A stretch of 9,983 nt of DNA from Lentzea sp. GTDB taxonomy: Bacteria > Actinomycetota > Actinomycetes > Mycobacteriales > Pseudonocardiaceae. The stretch is from positions 1 through 9,983 of the forward strand of contig JASLAV010000040.1 of NCBI GenBank assembly GCA_030146905.1. Reading direction: 5' to 3'. A program made the translations under genes and the position numbers. Shown here piece after piece: positions 1 through 6,270 of this stretch. Each line of letters starts with the position of its first letter. Within the stretch, counting starts at the first letter, position 1. Below the pieces are notes generated by a model. The model saw only the letters and a list, made by a program, of their open reading frames with translations, made no database searches and was not told the DNA's origin.

Positions 1-840
1 CTGATCCGCAAGACGTCCACGGTCGCGATGGAGGAACTGCGCGAGATCCTCGGCGTGCTCGGAACATCGGCCGACGCCGACGAGGACGCCGGTACGCGCA
101 CGGACGTCGAACGGCTCGTGGCGGCCTCTGCCGCCGCGGGAGTGTCCGTCCACCTCGACTGGTCCGGAGACGATCTGTCCGACGCCGACGCACGGCTGCG
201 GAGAGCGGTCCATCGGGTCGTGCGTGAAGCACTCACGAACGTGCACAAGCACGCGCCGTCCGCACGGACCCGTGTCTCGGTGCGGGTGGCCGAACGGGTG
301 CTGGTCGAGGTGGCCAACGGGCCGAGCGGCGAACCGAGAGGCGCCGGCACCCGCCGCGGGCTCATCGGCTTGGAGGAACGGGTCGAGCTGATCGGCGGGA
401 CGTTCGACGCGCGTCCGTCCGCAGGCGGGTTCCGTGTCGCGGCCGACCTGCCGTTGCACCCGGTCGTGCAGGAGGAGACGGGGACGGCTGGTTCCGTGGC
501 GGAGGCGCCTCCGCCGATCACCGCCGAGGTCCTGACCGTGCCACGCGTCGTCGGCGGTGGCTGTCTCGGCGTGCTCGCGGTGATCCCCGCGCTCGGCACG
601 GCGTTCGTCCTGCTCGTCCTGGCGGCCTTCGGCGAGACCGAGATGAGCAGGCAGGAGTTCGACGCGTTCCGGGTGTCGGTCGCGCACGAGGAGGAGGTCA
701 CCGAGGCGTTCGGGTTCGGCGTGCCCTCGGACAACTCCGGGTGCTACCGCTACCGCGCGCGTGACGAGGCCGGACGCGACTTCGAGCTGTGCTTCGACAG
801 GAACGGTGTGCTGACCGTGAAGAAGGAGTTGGCCCGATGA
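1..840 (+). CDS. Sensor histidine kinase, 5'-truncated by window (first tandem copy)
   Basis: This is the C-terminal 279 residues of a NarL/DesK-type sensor kinase; the frame is open from base 1, so the start lies outside the window. Visible parts, numbered from the window edge: the end of the dimerisation region (LREILGVL, about 12-20), an HATPase_c domain with N-box REALTNVHKHA (Asn80) and glycine box GTRRGLIGLEERV (about 117-129). The usual G1-box Asp is replaced by Asn106 in ANGP. After the ATPase comes a hydrophobic helix (about 184-211), then about 68 residues ending the protein, with Cys248 and Cys264. That tail has the LKxGxTxEEVxxxYG-like pattern of small BamE/SmpA-type domains, which is only a tentative match. 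The protein is a close paralog of the next gene, which it overlaps by 4 bp (ATGA), so the two are translationally coupled. The ligand is unknown. The kinase call is secure; the role of the tail is inference. Confidence 0.93.
   Translation: MIRKTSTVAMEELREILGVLGTSADADEDAGTRTDVERLVAASAAAGVSVHLDWSGDDLSDADARLRRAVHRVVREALTNVHKHAPSARTRVSVRVAERVLVEVANGPSGEPRGAGTRRGLIGLEERVELIGGTFDARPSAGGFRVAADLPLHPVVQEETGTAGSVAEAPPPITAEVLTVPRVVGGGCLGVLAVIPALGTAFVLLVLAAFGETEMSRQEFDAFRVSVAHEEEVTEAFGFGVPSDNSGCYRYRARDEAGRDFELCFDRNGVLTVKKELAR
823..828 (+). promoter_or_regulatory. Ribosome binding site of second kinase
   Basis: AAGGAG lies 8 nt before the ATG at 837, inside the end of the upstream kinase gene. It fixes the start at 837 and not at the in-frame GTG at 789, which would place a hydrophilic, charged stretch before the first membrane segment. 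Confidence 0.75.
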
Positions 841-2318
841 GGTTCGTCTGGCCCGTCCTCGCGTTCCTGACCGGTCTGGTGCCGCTGGTGGCTCCGCTGG
901 CCCCGAGCCCCCACCCGTTGCTGACGGTCGCGTCGGCGCTGTGGATCGCGGCACTGGTGTGGCTGGCGCCGCGCAAGCCGGAGTGGGCGCTGCTGCTCAC
1001 CGCACCGCTCTTCGCGGTCAACAACCTCTGGGCGCAGGCCGTGACGATGTTCGTGGTCTTCGCCGCCAGCCGGCGCGTCACGCCGCTGAAGAGGCTGTGG
1101 GCGCTGCTGGGGATCATGACGGTGCTGCAGAGCGTCTTCAGCCTGCTCCAGGAGACCTACCGCACCATGCCGGTGTGGGAGTCGCTGGTCGGCGCGGTCA
1201 TCGGTTCGATCTTCTTCGTGCTGTTCCCCGCCGTCTCCGGCATGCTGCTGGGCCGCCGCAGGCCGATGGTCCGGCTGCTGCAGGAGCGCAACGAGTACCT
1301 GGAACGCGCCCGTGCGCTGACCGCCGCGTCCGCCCGTTCCGACGAACGCGCCCACATCGCGGGCGAGATGCACGACATGCTCGGCCACCGGCTCAGCCTG
1401 ATCTCCATCCACGCCGGTGCCCTGGAGCTGGCGACCGCCTCCAAGGCACCGCAGCTGCACGAGCAGGCCGAGCTGATCCGCACCACCTCGTCGCTCGCGA
1501 TGGCCGAGCTCCGCGAGATCCTCGGCGTCCTGCGCACCAACCCCGAACCCGAGTCGCTGGACGAGGACACCGGTACGAGGTCCGACATCGCCGCACTGGT
1601 CGGCAGCTCGGTGAACGCCGGCCTCACCGCGTCCCTAGACTGGTCGGGCGACGACCTGCACGGCGCCGACCCGCGCACCCGCCGCGCCGTCCACCGGGTG
1701 GTCCGCGAGGCGCTGACCAACGTCCACAAGCACGCCCCCACGGCACGCACGCGGGTCCAGGTCGCGGTGCAGGGCGGACGGGCGCGGATCCAGGTGCTCA
1801 ACGGCCCGTCCGACGCGGCACCGGGCAAGGGCACCCGGCGCGGCCTGATCGGCCTGGAGGAACGCGTCGGCCTGCTCGGCGGCTCGTTCAGCGCGGGCCA
1901 CCCGGTCGAGGGCGGGTTCCGGGTGGCGGCGGACGTGCCCCTGCACCCGGTGGCCCAGTCCGACCAGGCCGTGGCGGAGGTCGCCGAGGTCCCGCCACCG
2001 CTCGCGGCCGAGGTCCTGACCGTGCCGCGGGTACTGGGCGGCGGCTGTCTCGGCCTGCTGGCCCTGGTGCCGATCATCGGCGCGCTGGCCGTGTTGCTGC
2101 TGTTCACGTTTCTCAACCCGACGCAGATGAACGCGCCGTACTTCGACTCGCTGAAGGTGGGCGTCACGACCGAGGCAGAGGTCATGGACCAGTACGGCTT
2201 CGGGCAGTTCGGGGTCGACGGCTGCTCGCGGTTCCAGACGTCGCACAACGCCGAACTGGTCTACAAGCTCTGCTTCCGCGAGGGCAAGCTGGCCTCGAAG
2301 GAACAGGAACGCCCGTAG
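837..2318 (+). CDS. Sensor histidine kinase with C-terminal membrane helix and extracytoplasmic tail (second tandem copy)
   Basis: A 493-residue membrane kinase. Hydrophobic segments at about 3-22, 28-45, 50-77, 87-104 and 113-139 form the N-terminal sensor. A basic linker (RRR at 140-142) leads to a HisKA_3 domain with EMHDMLGH, His179 being the expected phospho-acceptor. The HATPase_c domain has N-box Asn295 and glycine box GTRRGLIGLEERV (332-344); the G1-box Asp is Asn322 (LNGP). Unusually the protein continues: a long hydrophobic helix (about 400-427) and a 66-residue tail containing SLKVGVTTEAEVMDQYG and Cys463/Cys479. Both Cys and their 16-residue spacing are shared with the upstream copy, which suggests a disulfide outside the membrane. 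It presumably phosphorylates the response regulator starting 10 bp downstream. Family membership is clear from the motifs. The BamE-like reading of the tail and the stimulus are inference. A typical DesK-type kinase ends after the ATPase. Confidence 0.95.
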   Translation: MRFVWPVLAFLTGLVPLVAPLAPSPHPLLTVASALWIAALVWLAPRKPEWALLLTAPLFAVNNLWAQAVTMFVVFAASRRVTPLKRLWALLGIMTVLQSVFSLLQETYRTMPVWESLVGAVIGSIFFVLFPAVSGMLLGRRRPMVRLLQERNEYLERARALTAASARSDERAHIAGEMHDMLGHRLSLISIHAGALELATASKAPQLHEQAELIRTTSSLAMAELREILGVLRTNPEPESLDEDTGTRSDIAALVGSSVNAGLTASLDWSGDDLHGADPRTRRAVHRVVREALTNVHKHAPTARTRVQVAVQGGRARIQVLNGPSDAAPGKGTRRGLIGLEERVGLLGGSFSAGHPVEGGFRVAADVPLHPVAQSDQAVAEVAEVPPPLAAEVLTVPRVLGGGCLGLLALVPIIGALAVLLLFTFLNPTQMNAPYFDSLKVGVTTEAEVMDQYGFGQFGVDGCSRFQTSHNAELVYKLCFREGKLASKEQERP

Positions 2319-2321
2319 TCT
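2316..2321 (+). promoter_or_regulatory. Possible -10 box of a leaderless response-regulator transcript
   Basis: TAGTCT fits the actinobacterial TANNNT -10 consensus and ends 7 nt before the GTG start at 2329. The response regulator has no convincing Shine-Dalgarno; the nearest purine run, AGGAA at 2305, is too far away. The box includes the stop codon of the upstream kinase. No good -35 is visible, so this remains tentative. Confidence 0.3.
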
Positions 2322-2328
2322 GGCCCGC

Positions 2329-2970
2329 GTGATCCGAGTTCTCATCGCCGATGACGAGACGTTGATGCGTGCCGGCATCCGCCTGATCCTCGAGAACGAC
2401 CCCGGGATCACCGTGGTGGCCGAGGCGAGCGACGGCCACCAGGCTGTGACCCTGAGCCTCCAGCACGAGGTCGACGTGGCACTGCTCGACATCCGCATGC
2501 CCGGCGGCGACGGGCTCAAGGCCGCCGAGCAGATCGCCCGCACCGCCCACGTCGTCATGCTCACGACGTTCGGCGAGGACTCGTACGTGGCCCAGGCCAT
2601 GAGGGTCGGCGCGACGGGGTTCCTGCTCAAGGACACGCCGCCGCAGGACCTGATCAACGCCGTCCGCAAGGCGGCCGGTGGCGAACCGATCCTCGCGCCG
2701 CAGATCACGAAGCGCCTGATCGAGAAGCACCTGGCCGCGCCGGACGACGGCTCGGAGGCGCGCCGCAAGGTCGGCGCGCTCACCGAGACCGAACGGGGCG
2801 TGCTCGAGCTCGTGGGCGAAGGGCTGTCCAACACCGAGATCGGCGAACGGCTCTACATGGCGACCGGCACGGTGAAGGCGCACATCAGCCGGATCCTGCC
2901 CAAGCTGGAGGTCACCAACCGCGTGCAGGCCGCCATCGTGGCCCACGACGCCGGTCTCACGCGGTCGTGA
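2329..2970 (+). CDS. NarL/FixJ-family response regulator
   Basis: A 213-residue two-domain regulator starting with GTG. The receiver domain (about 1-120) has the acidic pair Asp8/Asp9, phospho-acceptor Asp54 in [11 protein letters not shown], the conserved Thr79/Thr80 and Lys101 in FLLKD. The output is a LuxR-type helix-turn-helix (about 147-207): [29 protein letters not shown], then [13 protein letters not shown]. Phosphorylation by one or both upstream kinases should promote dimerisation and DNA binding. The gene is 10 bp behind the second kinase and is the only regulator seen for the two kinases. Its last 14 bases overlap the end of the convergent sthA. All catalytic residues are intact. 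The target genes cannot be told from the window. Confidence 0.96.
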   Translation: MIRVLIADDETLMRAGIRLILENDPGITVVAEASDGHQAVTLSLQHEVDVALLDIRMPGGDGLKAAEQIARTAHVVMLTTFGEDSYVAQAMRVGATGFLLKDTPPQDLINAVRKAAGGEPILAPQITKRLIEKHLAAPDDGSEARRKVGALTETERGVLELVGEGLSNTEIGERLYMATGTVKAHISRILPKLEVTNRVQAAIVAHDAGLTRS

Positions 2971-4372
2971 AGCGGTCCAGGGCGCGGATCTTGTTCGTGG
3001 CGTCCAGTGCGGCGACCTTGTAGGCCTCGGACAGGGTCGGGTAGTTGAAGACCGTGTCGACCAGGTAGTCCACCGTGCCGCCGCAGCCCATCACGGCCTG
3101 ACCGATGTGCACGAGGTCCGTGGCGCCGGTGCCGAACACGTGCACACCGAGGATCTTGCGGTCCACAGTGGACACGAGCAGCTTCAGCATGCCGTAGGCG
3201 TCGCCGACGATCTGGCCGCGCGCCAGCTCGCGGTAGCGGGAGATGCCGACCTCGTAGGGGATGGCCGACGACGTCAGCTCGGCCTCCGTCGCGCCGCAGT
3301 AGGAGATCTCGGGAATCGTGTAGATGCCGATGGGCTGCAACGCCGTCAGCTCGTGCACCGGCTCGCCGAACGCGTGGTACGCGGCCAGGCGGCCCTGGTC
3401 CATCGACGTCGCGGCCAGCGCGGGGAAGCCGATCACGTCACCGACGGCGTAGATGTGCTCGACCGGCGTGCGGTAGTGCTCGTCGACGGACAGGCGGCCG
3501 CGGCGGTCGGCCTCCAGGCCGGCGGCGGGGAGGTCCAGGTAGTCCGTGCAGCCCTGGCGGCCGGCCGAGTACATGACCGCGGCGGCAGGGATGCGCTTGC
3601 CGGAGGCCAGGGTCGTGATCGTGCCGGACTGCGACACCGAGACGTCGACGACCTTCTCGTCGAACCGGAACGTCACGGCCTGGTCGCGCAGGTGGAACTT
3701 CAGCGACTCGACGATCTCCGGATCGCAGAAGTCGAGCATCCGCTCGCGCTGCTCGACCACGGTGACGCGGGTGCCGAGCGCGGCGAACATGGACGCGTAC
3801 TCGATGCCGATCACGCCGGCGCCGACCACGACCAGCGACGACGGGATCTCCGTGAGGGCGAAGACCTCGTCGGAGTCGAGGATGCGCTCCTCGTCGAAGT
3901 CCACCGCGGACGGACGCGCGGGCGTCGTGCCGGTCGCGATGACGATGTACTCACCGCTGATCGTCGTCCGGTCGCCGCGGTGAGGTCCTTCCACGGAGAT
4001 GGTGTGCTCGTCGACGAAGCGCCCGAAACCGTTGAGGAGGTCGATGCCGTTGCGGTGCAGCTGCGCGCGCACGACCTGGACCTCGCGGCCGATCACGTGC
4101 TGCGTGCGCGCCATCAGGTCGGTGATCGTGATGTCCTGCTTGACGCGGTAGCTCGCGCCGTACAGCTCGCGCTGGCTCATGCCAGTCAGGAACATGACGG
4201 CTTCGCGCAGCGTCTTCGACGGGATGGTGCCCGTGTTGGCGCAGACGCCCCCGACCATCTCCTGCTTGTCGATGATCGCCACGCGCTTGCCCAGTTTCGC
4301 ACCCGCGATCGCCGCCTTCTGGCCGCCAGGACCAGAGCCGATGACGATCAGGTCGTAGTCGTACGGCGTCAT
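2957..4372 (-). CDS. sthA: Soluble pyridine nucleotide transhydrogenase (Si-specific)
   Basis: A 471-residue cytosolic FAD flavoprotein that exchanges hydride between NADPH and NAD+. It has the FAD-binding GSGPGG motif (12-17) and a second nucleotide-binding GAGVIG motif in the central NAD(P) domain. The redox site reads [12 protein letters not shown]: only the first Cys (Cys44) remains and the second is Thr49, as in SthA and unlike dihydrolipoamide dehydrogenase or glutathione reductase. Near the C-terminus the HPTxxE motif of disulfide reductases is replaced by NYPTLSE, again typical of SthA. The close match to mycobacterial SthA ([20 protein letters not shown]) supports the name. The start at 4372 ([17 protein letters not shown]) gives the normal family length; an in-frame ATG at 4429 would add 19 unrelated residues. 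No Shine-Dalgarno is evident, but TAGGCT lies 7 nt upstream. The 3' end overlaps the response regulator convergently. Confidence 0.96.
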   Translation of the reverse strand: MTPYDYDLIVIGSGPGGQKAAIAGAKLGKRVAIIDKQEMVGGVCANTGTIPSKTLREAVMFLTGMSQRELYGASYRVKQDITITDLMARTQHVIGREVQVVRAQLHRNGIDLLNGFGRFVDEHTISVEGPHRGDRTTISGEYIVIATGTTPARPSAVDFDEERILDSDEVFALTEIPSSLVVVGAGVIGIEYASMFAALGTRVTVVEQRERMLDFCDPEIVESLKFHLRDQAVTFRFDEKVVDVSVSQSGTITTLASGKRIPAAAVMYSAGRQGCTDYLDLPAAGLEADRRGRLSVDEHYRTPVEHIYAVGDVIGFPALAATSMDQGRLAAYHAFGEPVHELTALQPIGIYTIPEISYCGATEAELTSSAIPYEVGISRYRELARGQIVGDAYGMLKLLVSTVDRKILGVHVFGTGATDLVHIGQAVMGCGGTVDYLVDTVFNYPTLSEAYKVAALDATNKIRALDRFTTA

Positions 4373-4379
4373 GGTCGGC

Positions 4380-4385
4380 AGCCTA
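4380..4385 (-). promoter_or_regulatory. sthA: Possible -10 box of leaderless sthA transcript
   Basis: On the minus strand TAGGCT (TANNNT) ends 7 nt before the sthA ATG, with no Shine-Dalgarno in between. This spacing would put the transcription start at or next to the A of the ATG. No clear -35 is seen. Confidence 0.35.
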
Positions 4386-4397
4386 CTTCGACTGATC

Positions 4398-4427
4398 GGA
4401 TTCCACCCCCGAACGCAAGATGAATCC
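4398..4427. repeat. Inverted repeat upstream of sthA
   Basis: GGATTC (4398-4403) and GAATCC (4422-4427) are perfect 6-bp inverted arms separated by 18 bp. They lie in the 70-bp gap between the stop of the exported-protein gene and sthA, just upstream of the possible sthA -10 box. It could be a regulator site or chance; no known operator consensus was recognised. Confidence 0.3.
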
Positions 4428-4442
4428 ACAAGGCGGAAGGAG

Positions 4443-5432
4443 CTACGGCACGTCGCTGCGGAACGGCACGATCAGGTCGAGCAGCCTGGCCGTGCCGCGG
4501 TACTCGGCGACCCGGTCGGCGAACGGCCGCTTCACGATCCTGTGCACGGCGTCCTTCGACAGGCGCTCGTAGGCGGGAACCGTGTCCCTGCTGAGGAAGT
4601 CCCAGCGGTCCTCGCGGTCCGCGTAGTTGAACGCGGGCAGCGGGCCGCCGAACAGCGGCCGGTACCGCGCGGGGGTCTTCCCTCCCGGCACCGGCATCGG
4701 ACCGGCCACGGTGATCGCGTACGTGACGACCTCACCCGGCGGCAGCAGTCGCGACCGCATCCTGTCGAACTGCTCGGCGATCACCAGGTTCTGCTCGCGC
4801 GAGGAGAACTCCAGGACGGCCTGCGCCGGATCCGCCCACGCGGCGGTGGTCCCCGGGTCGATGATCCCCGCGTCGCGCATCTCCTCCACGGCCTTGGTAC
4901 CGCCGTGCAGGTAGGCGGCGTGCATCGCGCCGAGGTCCATGAAGATGTGCTTTTGCATCGACATCAGCATCGACGAGAACCAGCGGAGTTCCGGAACGGT
5001 GCCGAGGTCGAGCATGCCCGCGGCGAACGCGGGAGCACCGATGTTCGCGAATCCCATCCACCGCAAGGAGTCGGGATGCGCGAGGTACAGCTTCGCGTAG
5101 AAGTCGTAGACGGCGAAGATCACCGAACGGTTCGACTCGGCACCGCGTTGCGGATCCCAGTCGGCGAGCTCCACCCCCGCCTGCTCGGCGGCGCGGACAA
5201 TCCAGTACTGCCACAACAACGCTTTGAACCGCGTCGGCGAGATGCCCTTGTCCCGGTACGAGCTCAACGCGCGCTCAAGCGCGGCACGGTCGTACGGCAG
5301 GTCGGGGTGGACGCCACCCCGCTCCTCGCCGTTGCCGTTGACCAGCGGCAGGTCCAGGAAATCCACCGGATCCGCCTTGGTGGCACCCATGCTGCCGAGC
5401 ACGAGCGCCGCCACCACCATGAGCACGCGCAT
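4443..5432 (-). CDS. Predicted exported protein of unknown function
   Basis: A 329-residue protein that I do not recognise with confidence. The N-terminus [22 protein letters not shown] looks like a short Sec signal peptide with cleavage near ATKA-DP. The mature part is rich in aromatic and helical segments: [15 protein letters not shown] (about 75-90), [15 protein letters not shown] (about 115-130), [29 protein letters not shown] (about 160-185) and [15 protein letters not shown] (about 220-235). The order AHPDxxRW, then Qxxx(F/I)xD, then EQN faintly recalls DUF2515-type proteins, which is a guess. There are no cysteines in the mature part and no lipobox. The start at 5432 is chosen because the signal peptide begins there. 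The frame stays open upstream to 5585, but through AT-richer noncoding-like DNA. It is divergent from alkD and 70 bp ahead of sthA in the same direction. Confidence 0.85.
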   Translation of the reverse strand: MRVLMVVAALVLGSMGATKADPVDFLDLPLVNGNGEERGGVHPDLPYDRAALERALSSYRDKGISPTRFKALLWQYWIVRAAEQAGVELADWDPQRGAESNRSVIFAVYDFYAKLYLAHPDSLRWMGFANIGAPAFAAGMLDLGTVPELRWFSSMLMSMQKHIFMDLGAMHAAYLHGGTKAVEEMRDAGIIDPGTTAAWADPAQAVLEFSSREQNLVIAEQFDRMRSRLLPPGEVVTYAITVAGPMPVPGGKTPARYRPLFGGPLPAFNYADREDRWDFLSRDTVPAYERLSKDAVHRIVKRPFADRVAEYRGTARLLDLIVPFRSDVP

Positions 5433-5440
5433 GAACGCGA

Positions 5441-5446
5441 ACTGTA
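5441..5446 (-). promoter_or_regulatory. Possible -10 box for exported-protein gene
   Basis: On the minus strand TACAGT (TANNNT) ends 8 nt before the ATG at 5432. No Shine-Dalgarno precedes this ATG, so a leaderless transcript is plausible. The -35 is not clear. Confidence 0.35.
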
Positions 5447-5486
5447 TCCGGAACTCGCGCGTTTCCCGTTCACAACCGCGAAGCGT

Positions 5487-5500
5487 CAAAGGATGCTTTG
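5487..5500. repeat. Short dyad CAAAG-GATG-CTTTG
   Basis: A perfect 5-bp inverted repeat with a 4-bp centre lies in the middle of the divergent intergenic region. It overlaps the left arm of the larger GTCAAA-N26-TTTGAC pair. The place and symmetry fit an operator; the arms are short enough to be chance. Confidence 0.35.
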
Positions 5501-5564
5501 CGAATTCGTTAGCGTTTTTGACACGAATGGGGCCAATAATCTCAACAGGGTTACTCCTTATGGC

Positions 5565-5570
5565 TATACC
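5565..5570 (+). promoter_or_regulatory. Possible -10 box for alkD
   Basis: TATACC ends 8 nt before the GTG at 5579, which has no Shine-Dalgarno. It matches a -10 hexamer except for the last base. The layout copies the other candidate leaderless starts in this window. Confidence 0.25.
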
Positions 5571-5578
5571 GTTTGGGT

Positions 5579-6247
5579 GTGGCACTTGAGGTTCCCTTGA
5601 TCAAAGCCGTTCGGGCAGGACTCCGCGAGCGCGCGGATTCGCGCAAAGCACCCGAGATGCGGGCGTACATGAAGTCCGCGATGCCGTTCCTCGGTGTGCC
5701 GAAACCGGGACGGGTGGAGCTGCTGAGGTCGCTGCCGGTGCCGGACGACCGGGACGAGTGGCTCGACGCCGTGCGGGCGTTGTGGCGGGAGGCCACCTAC
5801 CGCGAGGAGCGGTACGTCGCGCTGTCGCTGAGCGGGGACCGGCGCTTCCAGTCTGCCGACCTGCTGCCGTGGTTCGACGAGATGATAGTGACCGGCGCCT
5901 GGTGGGACTACGTGGACGAGATCGCGTCGAAACTGGTCGGGCCGCTGCTCAGGTCGGCGCCCGAGGTCGTGCGGCCGCTGGTGCTGGAGTGGTCGGTCGA
6001 CGCGGACAGGTGGCGGCGCAGGACGTCGGTGATCTGCCAGCTCGGGTCCAAGGGCGCGACCGACGTCGAACTGCTCACCGCGTGCGTCGACGCGAACGCG
6101 GCCGACCCCGACTTCTTCCTGCGCAAGGGGATCGGGTGGGCGCTGCGGGAGTACGCGAAGACCGAGCCGGGCTGGGTGCGGGCGTTCGTCGAGGCCCGGC
6201 CGGGGCTGTCGCCGCTGTCACGGCGCGAGGCGCTGAAGCACCTCTGA
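5579..6247 (+). CDS. AlkD-type DNA alkylation repair glycosylase
   Basis: A 222-residue HEAT-like-repeat DNA glycosylase that removes bulky or cationic alkylpurines such as N3- and N7-alkylated bases without flipping the base. Family signatures are MRAYMKSAMPFLGV near the N-terminus, AWWDYVDEIA, RWRRRTSVICQL and FFLRKGIGWALREYAK. With the GTG start at 5579 the functional residues fall at Trp109, Asp113, Arg148 and Trp187, the same numbers I recall for Bacillus cereus AlkD. This supports both the function and the start. A TTG two codons earlier (5573) and a TTG at 5597 are less likely starts. The gene is single, divergent from the exported-protein gene, and its stop lies 6 bp from the stop of the convergent XRE regulator. 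Nothing suggests damage; all key residues are present. Confidence 0.93.
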   Translation: MALEVPLIKAVRAGLRERADSRKAPEMRAYMKSAMPFLGVPKPGRVELLRSLPVPDDRDEWLDAVRALWREATYREERYVALSLSGDRRFQSADLLPWFDEMIVTGAWWDYVDEIASKLVGPLLRSAPEVVRPLVLEWSVDADRWRRRTSVICQLGSKGATDVELLTACVDANAADPDFFLRKGIGWALREYAKTEPGWVRAFVEARPGLSPLSRREALKHL

Positions 6248-6270
6248 GGACCGTCAGACGGACCGGTCCT
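6247..6270. terminator. Possible bidirectional terminator between alkD and XRE regulator
   Basis: AGGACCG (6247-6253) pairs with CGGTCCT (6264-6270) around a 10-nt loop, placed over the two facing stop codons. Within it are two alternative palindromes, CCGTCAGACGG (6251-6261) and GGACCGGTCC (6260-6269). There is no T-tract on either side, so termination activity is uncertain. Confidence 0.35.

Larger units (their letters stand above)
5433..5578. promoter_or_regulatory. AT-richer divergent control region
   Basis: These 146 bp separate the divergent exported-protein and alkD genes and are visibly less GC-rich than the coding DNA around them. They hold a CAAAG-GATG-CTTTG dyad (5487-5500), a CGAATTCG palindrome (5501-5508), a TTGACA hexamer (5518-5523) and a wider GTCAAA/TTTGAC inverted pair (5485-5490 and 5517-5522). 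No -10 box is correctly spaced from TTGACA. Confidence 0.55.

Noticed and set aside
941..2332. Second plus-strand open frame within the second kinase gene
   Set aside because: Low-complexity Arg/Pro/Gly translation typical of the wrong frame of a high-GC gene; the kinase motifs are in the other frame.
3107..4423. Long plus-strand open frame opposite sthA
   Set aside because: It is Arg/Asp/Val-rich with no motif and is explained by the GC bias of sthA, whose family match over the whole length is unambiguous.
5518..5542. Promoter from TTGACA (5518-5523) and TAATCT (5537-5542)
   Set aside because: The spacer is only 13 bp, too short for a standard promoter.
5433..5585. N-terminal extension of the exported protein to an upstream start
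   Set aside because: The frame is open, but the DNA is AT-richer and non-coding in character, and the extension would bury the signal peptide behind 51 hydrophilic residues.
4371..5600. Plus-strand open frame opposite the exported-protein gene
   Set aside because: Its His/Arg/Val-rich translation has no recognisable motif, whereas the minus strand gives a signal peptide and a balanced composition.
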